From Planctomycetales bacterium (GTDB lineage Bacteria > Planctomycetota > JAKEIC01), in assembly GCA_022614695.1 (NCBI GenBank), contig JAKEIC010000368.1, positions 1 to 33,943 of the forward strand: a stretch of 33,943 bases of DNA. Reading direction: 5' to 3'. The position numbers and the translations under genes are program-made. Under the pieces are notes generated by a model that was not told the origin of the DNA, made no database searches, and was given only the letters and a program-made list of their open reading frames with translations. This document shows positions 1 to 5,966 of this stretch, in pieces; position 1 is the stretch's first letter; every line of letters starts with the position of its first letter.

Positions 1-673
1 GGAACGTGAGCCGGGGGGCGCCCGCCGGGGACCCGAGGCGGTCCAGCTCGCGGAGGATCTCGGCTTCGTCGGCGCTCGCGGCACCGGTGCGTGGGAGGCC
101 GCCGGCGGGGCGCGGGAGCGAGACGTCGTCGCCGCCGAGGACGAAGAGCGCCGCGGCGAGGAGGCCCACGCCCGCGAGGGGCACGGCGACGGGAGCGCAC
201 CGCCGGAGGCCCCGCACGAGGACGAGGGGGAGCGCGAACGGCCAGAGTAGGAGAGGCAGCCGGCGGCCGGGCGCGCCGCACGCCGCCGGGCGACCGCACG
301 GGGATGCTGCCAGGACAGCCGCGGGCGGCGGCGGTCCGACCTCGCCCACGAACCGGATCGGCTCGGCGGGGCCTGGCCGCGGGGCCTCGCCCTGCGCCCC
401 CCGGGGGGCCGGCTCGAACGCGAGGTACGGGGGATCCGCATCCGGGTCCAGCCCGCGGACCTTCGGCGAACCCGGACCCGCCGCGGCGTGCCACGCGAGC
501 CCCTGCGCGCGGATCGCCTCGACCCCCTCGCGGCTGGTCGGGACCCGGACCAGGGGCCGGTCCTCGGGGAGGAACCGGTGGCGCGCGCGCCAGAGCTCCG
601 CGACGGCGTCCACGCCCAGGCGCTCCTCGAGCACCCACTCGCCGACCGTCGTGCCCGCTGCGGGCCGGATCAT
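1..673 (-). CDS. Partial membrane protein starting with a degenerate Ser/Thr-kinase N-lobe
   Basis: The frame opens with ATG at 673, overlapping the stop of the Memo gene (TGATG), and stays open to the window edge, so the 3' end is missing. The first ~90 residues follow a bacterial Ser/Thr-kinase N-lobe: GEWVLEERLG, then AELWRARH, LVRVP where VALKVP is usual, then DPDADPPYLAFEPAP at the hinge. The glycine loop is gone (GVDAVAELW) and Arg43 sits where the ATP-binding Lys should be. No catalytic lobe follows. Instead there is a Pro/Ala-rich stretch and two hydrophobic segments (LPLLLWPFALPLVLV and VAVPLAGVGLLAAALFVL, roughly residues 140-185), then a charged tail. I infer a membrane-anchored kinase remnant co-translated with the upstream operon. 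Its function is unknown. Confidence 0.6.
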   Translation of the reverse strand, partial: MIRPAAGTTVGEWVLEERLGVDAVAELWRARHRFLPEDRPLVRVPTSREGVEAIRAQGLAWHAAAGPGSPKVRGLDPDADPPYLAFEPAPRGAQGEAPRPGPAEPIRFVGEVGPPPPAAVLAASPCGRPAACGAPGRRLPLLLWPFALPLVLVRGLRRCAPVAVPLAGVGLLAAALFVLGGDDVSLPRPAGGLPRTGAASADEAEILRELDRLGSPAGAPRLTF

Positions 674-1590
674 CAGAACACCACCCCCGCATATCCGACG
701 AAGTTCGCCGCCGGCCCCTCCCCCCGGACCTCGTGCGAGTTGGTGTGCGCGAGCACGACCCCCCCGCGGCTCCCGAGCGCCTGGGCCGCGGAGACGCCGG
801 CGGCGATCGCTCCCGGCCCGCAGGCGCTGCGCCGCTCCTCGCCCTCCTCGACGATCCCCGCGGCCCGGAGCGACACGACCAGGTCCAGCAGCCGCCGGTC
901 GTTCGCCCGGGCCCAGGCGAGCGCCTCCGGCCCCTCCCCCTCCGGCGCGAACCCGTAGTAGTCCGCGCCGTAGTGAGTGAGGTCCGACGAGGCCACGACG
1001 ACGGCGGGGACCCCGGACTCGCGCACCGCCTCCGCCACGGCGACGCCGACCGCGGGCGCCTCCGGGCCCGGCGGGACGCCGATCGCGACGATCCGGGCCT
1101 CGGGGAGCAGCTGCTGGACGAACGGTACCTGCACCTCGATCGCGTGCTCGCCCTCGTGGGCGCGCGCGTCCTCGGCGAGGAGCCCTCCGGCGCGCCGCCC
1201 CGCGTGGTCGAGGATCGCCGCCGCGAGGTCCCGGTCCGCGGGGACGTCCCCGAGGGGCGTCCGCCAGGCGTCCCCCGGCCAGAGCGAGGGACGCCGGACC
1301 CATCCGACGTGGACGGTCCCGAGGAACACGACCGTCCGCGGAGAGGCGGAGGCGAGGGCGAGGAAGACCCGGGCGGCCGTCGGCCCCGAGTAGGCCCAGC
1401 CGGCGTGCGGGACGAGGCCGGCGACCGGGTTCGCCGGGGCCGGCGTCGCGCCCGCCGCTCCCGCCGCGGGGCGGCGCGCCTCTTCGAGGCAACGCGCGAC
1501 CTCCCGCCGGCACTCGCCGGGCTCGGCGGGGTAGAACGACCCCGCGCGGCAGGGTTCCCGGACGCGGGGAGCGACGGCGCGGGCGCTCAC
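673..1590 (-). CDS. amrB: MEMO1/AmmB family protein (AmmeMemoRadiSam system protein B)
   Basis: The 305-residue product has the whole Memo family pattern: REPCRAGSFYP at the start, GLVPHAGWAYSGP, GTVHVGW (usually GPNHxG), HEGEHAIEVQVPFVQ, SSDLTHYG, SACGPGAI and the C-terminal TNSHEVRGE...NFVGYAGVVF. The histidines of PHAG and GTVH and the cysteine of ACGPG correspond to the metal-site residues of human MEMO1. Bacterial members usually lie beside an AMMECR1-domain protein and a radical SAM enzyme; neither is visible here. The GTG start at 1590 overlaps the AAA ATPase stop (GTGA), and the stop overlaps the next ATG, so it is translationally coupled to both neighbours. Family assignment is firm. 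The biochemical role is unsettled, and its presence in a membrane-remodelling operon is unusual. Confidence 0.9.
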   Translation of the reverse strand: MSARAVAPRVREPCRAGSFYPAEPGECRREVARCLEEARRPAAGAAGATPAPANPVAGLVPHAGWAYSGPTAARVFLALASASPRTVVFLGTVHVGWVRRPSLWPGDAWRTPLGDVPADRDLAAAILDHAGRRAGGLLAEDARAHEGEHAIEVQVPFVQQLLPEARIVAIGVPPGPEAPAVGVAVAEAVRESGVPAVVVASSDLTHYGADYYGFAPEGEGPEALAWARANDRRLLDLVVSLRAAGIVEEGEERRSACGPGAIAAGVSAAQALGSRGGVVLAHTNSHEVRGEGPAANFVGYAGVVF

Positions 1591-2741
1591 GCCTCTCCTC
1601 CCCCCGCGGCGGCCGGCGCCGCCTCGCGGCCCGCCCGCGTGTCCGTCTCGAACCGCCGGAACCTCTCGAGCTGCGCGCGCGAGACCGAGGGCCGCACGTC
1701 CGCGAGGGACTCCCGGAGGTCGGCCGCGCCGATGGCCCTCTGCTCGGCCCCGCCCACCGCCTCGAGGAAGACCCGGTTCGCGGCCCGCTCGACCACGGCG
1801 CGGAGGTCCGCCCCGCTGTAGCCCTCGGTCCCGTCGGCGAGCGAATCGAGCGAGACCTCCTGCGAGACAGGCCGCCCCGAGAGGTGGATCCGGAGGATCT
1901 CGCGCCGCGCGGGAGGGTCGGGGAGCCCCACGTGGATCCGGCGGTCAAAGCGGCCGGGCCGGAGCGCGGCCGGGTCGAGCGCCCACGGCTCGTTGGTCGC
2001 CCCGACGAAGAGGAGGGCCCCCGGCCCCTTGCCGCGGACGCCCTCGAGCTCCGCGAGGATCTGCGGTACGACCCGCCGCATGACCGACGAGGTGTCCTGG
2101 CTCCGGCGCGGGAGCAGCGCGTCCACCTCGTCAATGAAGATCACGGCCCGCGGGTGGGCCCGGGCGGCGTCGAAGAGCTTCTGCACGTTCTGCTCGGCCT
2201 CGCCCACCCACTTGCTCATGATCTCGGACGGCCGGACCGTGTAGAACGGCGCGTCCAGCTCGCCGGCGACCGCGCGGGCGAGGAGCGTCTTCCCAGTCCC
2301 GGGCGGCCCGTAGAGCAGCACCCCGCCCCCGCGCGGCACCTTGTAGCGCTCGGCGGCCTCGGGGTGCGTGAAGGGGTAGACCATCTTGACGAGGATCTCC
2401 TCCTTCACGTCCGCGAGCCCCGCGATGTCCGCGAAGCGCACCGGCGGCCGCTCGGGCAGCAGCCACGCCGCGGCCCCGTCCCCGCCGGCCTCGCCGGCGT
2501 CGCTCGCCGCGGCGCGGCCCGAGGCCGGCGCCGAGGCGGGCAGCTTCCGAGCCATCGCGAGGAGCTTCTCCGCGTTCTGGACGCGCGATTCCCGGAGCCG
2601 CCCCGTGGACCCCTGCGCGAGCCGGTAGAGGCACTCGGCCGCCCGGAGGAGGTGGACCCGCGCCTCGGCGGGACTCCCCCCCCGCGCCGCCGCGAGCCCC
2701 GCGGCCTTCTCCGTCTCGAATCGGTCTACCAGCGCGCGCAT
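1587..2741 (-). CDS. MIT-domain AAA ATPase, Vps4/katanin (meiotic-clade) type
   Basis: The 384-residue product has two parts. Residues 1-67 form three predicted helices with the MIT pattern (a helix, GGSPAEARVHLLRAAECLYRLA, then QNAEKLLAMARKL). A Gly/Ala-rich linker covers 68-97. The AAA module follows, with FADIAGL, Walker A GPPGTGKT (145-152), pore loop SKWVGE (166-171), Walker B IFIDEVD (191-197), GATNEPWALD (227-236), LRPGRFDRR and EGYSGADL (286-293). The ATNxPWxLD signature and the C-terminal helix PSVSRAQLERFRRFETDTRAG are typical of Vps4, katanin and spastin rather than FtsH or Cdc48. The Vps4 beta domain appears to be missing. In eukaryotes and archaea this ATPase disassembles ESCRT-III polymers through MIT-MIM contacts, and three ESCRT-III-like genes lie directly upstream. 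The ATG at 2741 has a GAGG seven nt upstream, held in the 3' arm of a perfect hairpin. Confidence 0.88.
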   Translation of the reverse strand: MRALVDRFETEKAAGLAAARGGSPAEARVHLLRAAECLYRLAQGSTGRLRESRVQNAEKLLAMARKLPASAPASGRAAASDAGEAGGDGAAAWLLPERPPVRFADIAGLADVKEEILVKMVYPFTHPEAAERYKVPRGGGVLLYGPPGTGKTLLARAVAGELDAPFYTVRPSEIMSKWVGEAEQNVQKLFDAARAHPRAVIFIDEVDALLPRRSQDTSSVMRRVVPQILAELEGVRGKGPGALLFVGATNEPWALDPAALRPGRFDRRIHVGLPDPPARREILRIHLSGRPVSQEVSLDSLADGTEGYSGADLRAVVERAANRVFLEAVGGAEQRAIGAADLRESLADVRPSVSRAQLERFRRFETDTRAGREAAPAAAGGGEA

Positions 2742-2787
2742 AGGAAATCCTCAGCGCCGGGGACGGGGAGGCGCTGAGGATTTCCTA
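2741..2787 (-). promoter_or_regulatory. Perfect 18-bp hairpin sequestering the AAA ATPase ribosome-binding site
   Basis: Arms 2741-2758 and 2770-2787 are perfect complements with an 11-nt loop. In the transcript the 3' arm carries the GAGG Shine-Dalgarno (2749-2752) and ends on the A of the AUG. The 5' arm begins with the UAG stop codon of the 23-codon ORF. A ribosome finishing that ORF would invade the stem and free the SD, which is the classic geometry of translational coupling or attenuation. There is no T-run, so an intrinsic terminator is unlikely. Confidence 0.7.
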
Positions 2788-2856
2788 GTCCCCTCCCTCC
2801 CAGGCGCCGGCGTCTCCCACGTGCTTCCCGAGGAATTCCGCATTGGCTACGCCCAT
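2785..2856 (-). CDS. Possible 23-residue leader peptide between ESCRT-III-like and AAA genes
   Basis: An ATG at 2856 opens a 23-codon frame (begins MGVANAEFLG, ends GAWEGGD) that stops with TAG at 2785-2787, exactly at the first bases of the hairpin covering the AAA ATPase SD. A GGAGG (2869-2873) lies 12 nt upstream, inside the 3' arm of the preceding hairpin. The peptide has no recognisable motif. The case for it is positional: its start follows one hairpin and its stop opens the next. A chance ORF in GC-rich spacer is quite possible. Confidence 0.35.
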   Translation of the reverse strand: MGVANAEFLGKHVGDAGAWEGGD

Positions 2857-2862
2857 CCCGTC

Positions 2863-2907
2863 AGTAATCCTCCGGCGCGAGCCGAAGGCGTGCGCCGGAG
2901 GATTACT
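2863..2907 (-). promoter_or_regulatory. Perfect 16-bp hairpin spanning the stop codon of the ESCRT-III-like gene
   Basis: Arms 2863-2878 and 2892-2907 are perfectly complementary around a 13-nt loop. In the transcript the TAA of the upstream gene lies in the 5' arm and a GGAGG lies in the 3' arm. The arm sequence (AGTAATCCTCCGGCGC) resembles that of the next hairpin (GGAAATCCTCAGCGCC), so the two may be related elements. No U-tract follows. It may couple translation of the next ORF, protect a 3' end, or be a repeat-derived palindrome. Confidence 0.6.
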
Positions 2908-3496
2908 TCCCGAGTTCCTTCTCGATCTCCTTCAAGCCCTTCGAGATCTCCTCGTCGAGTCCCTTCCCCTCCTCGGCCGCCGCCTCCTCCTCGATCATCC
3001 GGTCTATCTCGGCGTCGGAGGCCGCGTCCTCCGCGGTCGTCTCGGCCCCCTCCGTCATCGAGGCGGCCGACATGTCGAGGAAGATCTCCATCCTCTGCTC
3101 CATGGTCTCGGCCTTGGCGAGCGCCGCCTCGAAGTCGCGCTGGGTCTTGGCCATGTCGGTCGCGGCGAACATCTCGCCGATGGAGCGGCTGATGGCGGCC
3201 ATCGAGGAGGCGAACTGCGCGTGGGCCTCGGCCTGGTTCTTGATCTGCATGGCCGTCTCGAGGTTCAGGAGCTGCCGCTCGAGCATCCGGCGCTGCGCGG
3301 CCGTGCGCTTGAGCGTCTTCTTGAGGAACTCGAGCTGGTCGGGGGCCGCGATCCTCTTCGCGCGGCGCGCCTTCACGAGGTAGTCGCGCTCGTTCTTCTC
3401 GAGCGACTTGATGTTCCGCTTGATGGCCGCGAGGCCCTTCCGGACCTCGAGGTCCCTCTCGATCCGCCGCTCGTCCCGGCTCTTGAAGAGGCCCAC
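2903..3496 (-). CDS. ESCRT-III (CHMP/Snf7)-like protein 1 with MIM1-like C-terminus
   Basis: This 197-residue protein, entirely helical by eye, shows the ESCRT-III layout. A short hydrophobic start (GLFKSRDE) precedes a long basic helical hairpin to about residue 95. Helical segments rich in Met and Ala follow (AISRSIGEMFAATDMAKTQ, ETMEQRMEIFLDMSAASM), then a strongly acidic tail (AEIDRMIEEEAAAEE). It ends in DEEISKGLKEIEKEL, which fits the MIM1 pattern (D/E)xxLxxRLxxL except for Gly in place of Arg. The middle resembles CHMP1/CHMP2, where a Met-rich helix precedes an acidic autoinhibitory region. The length is in the usual ESCRT-III range. It starts at GTG 3496, sharing one base with the upstream stop, and the MIT-AAA gene follows. 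I infer a polymer-forming membrane-remodelling subunit recruited by that ATPase. Homology is judged by eye only; a generic coiled-coil protein is the alternative. Confidence 0.68.
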   Translation of the reverse strand: MGLFKSRDERRIERDLEVRKGLAAIKRNIKSLEKNERDYLVKARRAKRIAAPDQLEFLKKTLKRTAAQRRMLERQLLNLETAMQIKNQAEAHAQFASSMAAISRSIGEMFAATDMAKTQRDFEAALAKAETMEQRMEIFLDMSAASMTEGAETTAEDAASDAEIDRMIEEEAAAEEGKGLDEEISKGLKEIEKELGK

Positions 3497-4134
3497 TACG
3501 TGTCCTCGCCGTCCGCCGAGGCCATGCCCTCGGCCTCGCGCTCGAGCCGCGTGCGGAGCGAGGCGGCCCGCTCGGCCGCCACCTCGCTCTTGCCGGCGTC
3601 CTCCGCCTTCACGATCTCGTCGAGATCGGCCACGAACTTGGCCTTTGCCGGGTCGTCCGGGGCGGTCCCAATCTCCTCCAGCTCCAGCCCCGCGTCCTCG
3701 AGGATTTGTCCCAGCTCGTCCAAGTACTCGCGCTCGCGCAGGTTCTGCGCGGCGAGCTTCGTATCCAGGTCGCTACGGCGGATCCGCTCGATCAGCTTCT
3801 TCACGCCGCCCGGGTTCTTCTCGCGCTGCAGCCGTTCCATCCCCCGGACGTAGCGCTTGAGCCCGATCCCCTCGAGGTTCAGGACCCGCAGCTCCCGCCG
3901 GAGGAACCCCTGCTCGGTCCGGACCTGCGAGACCTCCTCCCACACGTAGTCGAGCTCGAGGTCGGAGCCGGACTTGCGCGCGCGCTTCGCCTCCTCGATG
4001 AGCGTCCCCTGCCTTTCGGAGGTGGTGCGCAGCTCGAGCTGCTTCTTGCGGCGCTCGCGCTCGACGCGCAAGAGCGCCACCTTGAGGTCGCGGAGCGTCA
4101 CCGGCCGGCTGAAGAGGTCCCGGAAGAGGCCCAT
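3496..4134 (-). CDS. ESCRT-III-like helical protein 2
   Basis: This 212-residue protein begins MGLFRDLFSRP, a plausible membrane-binding amphipathic alpha0 like those of Snf7 and CHMP proteins. A long basic helical hairpin follows (residues ~15-110, rich in Arg/Lys, with TEQGFLRRELRVLNLEGIGLKRY at its second half). Then comes GGVKKLIERIRRSDLDTKLAAQ and an acidic region (LDELGQILEDAGLELEEIG). There are no membrane spans or enzyme motifs. The tail (residues ~165-212) is charged and lacks an evident MIM helix, so it may be a core polymer subunit that depends on its neighbours for ATPase contact. It starts two nt after the preceding gene and overlaps the next start by one base. The start matches that of protein 1 (MGLF-R/K), which suggests ancient duplication. 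Confidence 0.62.
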   Translation of the reverse strand: MGLFRDLFSRPVTLRDLKVALLRVERERRKKQLELRTTSERQGTLIEEAKRARKSGSDLELDYVWEEVSQVRTEQGFLRRELRVLNLEGIGLKRYVRGMERLQREKNPGGVKKLIERIRRSDLDTKLAAQNLREREYLDELGQILEDAGLELEEIGTAPDDPAKAKFVADLDEIVKAEDAGKSEVAAERAASLRTRLEREAEGMASADGEDT

Positions 4135-4136
4135 GA

Positions 4137-4856
4137 CTAGCCCTCGGGCTCCTCAGCCTCGCGGCTCTTCTTGCGTGCCGGCTCGGCGGGGGCGGGCGCC
4201 TCGGACTCGACCTTGGTCTTCTTCTCGGCGGCCGGCGCCGCCTTGATCTCCGCCTCCATCTTCGCGAGTTCCTTGTCCTCGCGGGACTTCTCGCCGGCCC
4301 GTTGCTTGTCCCCGGCCGTGATCTCCCGCTCGAGGGCGTCGAGCTCGCGGTTCTCCTCGGCGGCGAGGCCGGTCACGCCCTCGAGGGCGGTCTCGCCGGC
4401 CCGGACCACCTCGGAGAACTCGGCGAGGTGCTGCTCGAACTCGGTGATGATCTCGTCGATCTTCTCCTCGGTCACGCCTCGGAGAGCCATCGCCTGCATG
4501 TCCTGGATCTTGGCGATGAGATTCAGGTGGAGCGTGATGTTCCGGTCGTAGATCGCCATGCGCGACTCGAGGTTGTCGAGCTGGCGGCGCAGGCGCTTGA
4601 TCGTCTGGAGCGTGTAGCGCTTCTGGCGGCCGTCCACCTTCCCGTCGCGGACCTTCGTCGTCTCCTCCCTCTCGCTCCCCTCGACGCGGTCCACCTCCTT
4701 GCGCACGTCGCCGAGCTCGACTTCGTTCCGGGTGAGGACCTCGTCGAGCTTCCGCAGGAGGTCCTGGGTCGAGCGCGAGTCGAGGTAGGCGCGGCGGGCG
4801 TCCTCGGCGAGCGCGCCGTGGGAGAAGAGGCGCCGGAGGCGCTCGAGGAGGCTCAC
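4137..4856 (-). CDS. ESCRT-III-like helical protein 3
   Basis: The GTG start at 4856 overlaps the stop of the upstream gene (GTGA) and gives 239 residues. The N-terminus (MSLLERLRRLFSHG) is amphipathic. A helical hairpin follows at ~20-120 with the basic stretch GRQKRYTLQTIKRLRRQL. The segment RGVTEEKIDEIITEFEQHLAEF (~126-147) resembles the Snf7/CHMP helix of the form I-D-K-V-D-E-L-M-x-x-I. The last ~70 residues are low-complexity Lys/Glu/Ala/Pro. The frame also stays open far upstream through the 330-residue gene, but that extension reads as Arg/Pro/Gly-rich antisense-type sequence and is not real. I infer an ESCRT-III-type subunit; the Snf7-like helix is the strongest clue. A PspA/Vipp1 assignment fits less well because the conserved PspA motifs and length are absent. 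Confidence 0.63.
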   Translation of the reverse strand: MSLLERLRRLFSHGALAEDARRAYLDSRSTQDLLRKLDEVLTRNEVELGDVRKEVDRVEGSEREETTKVRDGKVDGRQKRYTLQTIKRLRRQLDNLESRMAIYDRNITLHLNLIAKIQDMQAMALRGVTEEKIDEIITEFEQHLAEFSEVVRAGETALEGVTGLAAEENRELDALEREITAGDKQRAGEKSREDKELAKMEAEIKAAPAAEKKTKVESEAPAPAEPARKKSREAEEPEG

Positions 4857-5845
4857 TTCGCGCTCCGTTCGGCCGGGAACCGGGCCCTCTGGAGGATCTT
4901 CCGCTCGCCCACGTCGCGCACGAGCCACTCGGCCCCGTTCCCCGAGACCAGCGACTCGATCGCGCGTTCCACGATCTCGCGGGCGAATCCGGGGGCCCGG
5001 TGCAGATCCTCGAGCAGGACGTGTCCGCCCCGGAGGCGCAGCTCGGTCCTCTCCTCGATCGCGCGCCGGCACCGGGCGACCTTCTCGTCTCCGCTCTCGG
5101 GGTCGAAGCACTCGGCGAGCCCGCGCCACCGGTCGGGGTCCCCGAGGGCGACGCGCCAGGAGGTTCCGCCGTCCCGCTCGACGCGCGCGAGGAGGAGGTT
5201 CGGGGCGACGGGGGGCTCCGCCGCGCACTCGGGCGCGAAGCGGGTCGTCGCGCAGACCCCGACGTAGTAGAAGACCCCGGGTTCGCGGACGATCTCGCCG
5301 ATCGCCTCGCGGAGGGCCGCGAGAGTCACAGGCGCCTCGGTCCCCCCCGGGTCGGCGTCGCGGAGTAGCGCGTCCATCGGCGAGAGCGACTGCGCCACCA
5401 CGGCCAGCTTCCGCTGGCCGCGGCCGAGGAACCCGCGGGTCCCGACCTCGACCCGGAGCGAGCGGTCCCGCGGCATCTCGCCGAGAACCGAGCGGTCGGC
5501 GAGCCCGAGCCTGTCCATCGCGCGGCGCAGGGCCTCGCCCCCGTCGCGTTCGCGTGGCGGGAGGTCCGAAGGGGCGACCGGGTAGTAGCGGTTCTCGGCC
5601 GGGTGGAATAGCTCCCGGATCCTCGCCGCCTGCGAGCGGAACCTCTCGAGGAAGGTCTCCTCGCGCCGCCGCGCCTCGGCGCGCGTCACCCGCGTCCCTG
5701 TCTCCGGGGGACTGTCGCTCGCACCCACCCCGACCTCCCCTCCCGGCCGGAGTGTACACGAGAACCCTTCGGGACGGTCAACCCAAACGTCCCCCTGCCG
5801 GTGTTCCTGCAAGGATCTTTCGAACTCGCGGGCGAGAGCCCCCAC
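4853..5845 (-). CDS. Unrecognised 330-residue protein of the ESCRT-like operon, possible C-terminal winged helix
   Basis: I do not recognise this protein. It has no signal peptide or membrane span. Residues ~52-85 form a charged helix (TRAEARRREETFLERFRSQ). The middle (~130-260) mixes strands and helices and includes FYYVGVCATTRFAPEC, with further cysteines nearby. The last ~55 residues (HVLLEDLHRAPGF, REIVERAIESLVSG, then AEWLVRDVGERKILQR) have the helix-helix-helix-wing rhythm of a winged helix. ESCRT-II subunits and archaeal ESCRT accessory proteins are also winged-helix proteins, so an adaptor linking SPFH domains to the ESCRT-III-like proteins is conceivable, but speculative. The GTG start at 5845 lies inside the 3' arm of a 12-bp inverted repeat and has no clear SD. 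The stop overlaps the next start. Confidence 0.75.
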   Translation of the reverse strand: MGALAREFERSLQEHRQGDVWVDRPEGFSCTLRPGGEVGVGASDSPPETGTRVTRAEARRREETFLERFRSQAARIRELFHPAENRYYPVAPSDLPPRERDGGEALRRAMDRLGLADRSVLGEMPRDRSLRVEVGTRGFLGRGQRKLAVVAQSLSPMDALLRDADPGGTEAPVTLAALREAIGEIVREPGVFYYVGVCATTRFAPECAAEPPVAPNLLLARVERDGGTSWRVALGDPDRWRGLAECFDPESGDEKVARCRRAIEERTELRLRGGHVLLEDLHRAPGFAREIVERAIESLVSGNGAEWLVRDVGERKILQRARFPAERSAK

Positions 5846-5912
5846 GACGCGGAGAAGCGCAAGGATCGTGCCGGTATCACGGGCGCTACGCGCCCGGGAT
5901 TGGGGGCTCTCG
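5833..5912 (-). promoter_or_regulatory. 12-bp inverted repeat covering a GTG start, with inner hairpin
   Basis: CGAGAGCCCCCA (5833-5844) and its exact complement TGGGGGCTCTCG (5901-5912) flank 56 nt that hold a smaller 6-bp hairpin (5880-5885/5891-5896). In the transcript the 3' arm includes the last two bases of the GTG start codon of the 330-residue protein. It could control translation between the SPFH gene and the rest of the operon. No T-run is present. Confidence 0.5.
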
Positions 5913-5966
5913 GGCCCCTGCCACGACTGGCCAGCGGCGCGCGTCGCCCACCGGCGGCGCCGGCCG

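Noticed and set aside
91-1821. Long plus-strand open frame of 576 codons
   Set aside because: It is antisense to the Memo and AAA genes, with an Arg/Pro/Gly-rich translation and no motifs. Such frames are expected opposite GC-rich genes.
1587-2741. FtsH or Cdc48 identity for the AAA ATPase
   Set aside because: There is no protease domain or second AAA domain, and the ATNxPWxLD signature belongs to the Vps4/katanin group.
2741-2787. Intrinsic terminator between the ESCRT-III-like and AAA genes
   Set aside because: The stem is strong but no T-run follows on the minus strand, and the SD and start codon of the next gene lie in and at the end of the 3' arm.
2903-4856. Assignment of the helical proteins to PspA/Vipp1
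   Set aside because: The tandem of three short proteins, the MIM1-like tail and the adjacent MIT-ATPase fit Snf7/CHMP-type better. PspA proteins lack a MIM and have a different length and conserved start.
4857-5759. N-terminal extension of the third ESCRT-III-like protein to 540 residues
   Set aside because: The extension overlaps the 330-residue gene in another frame and reads as Arg/Pro low complexity. The GTGA overlap at 4853-4856 gives a natural start.
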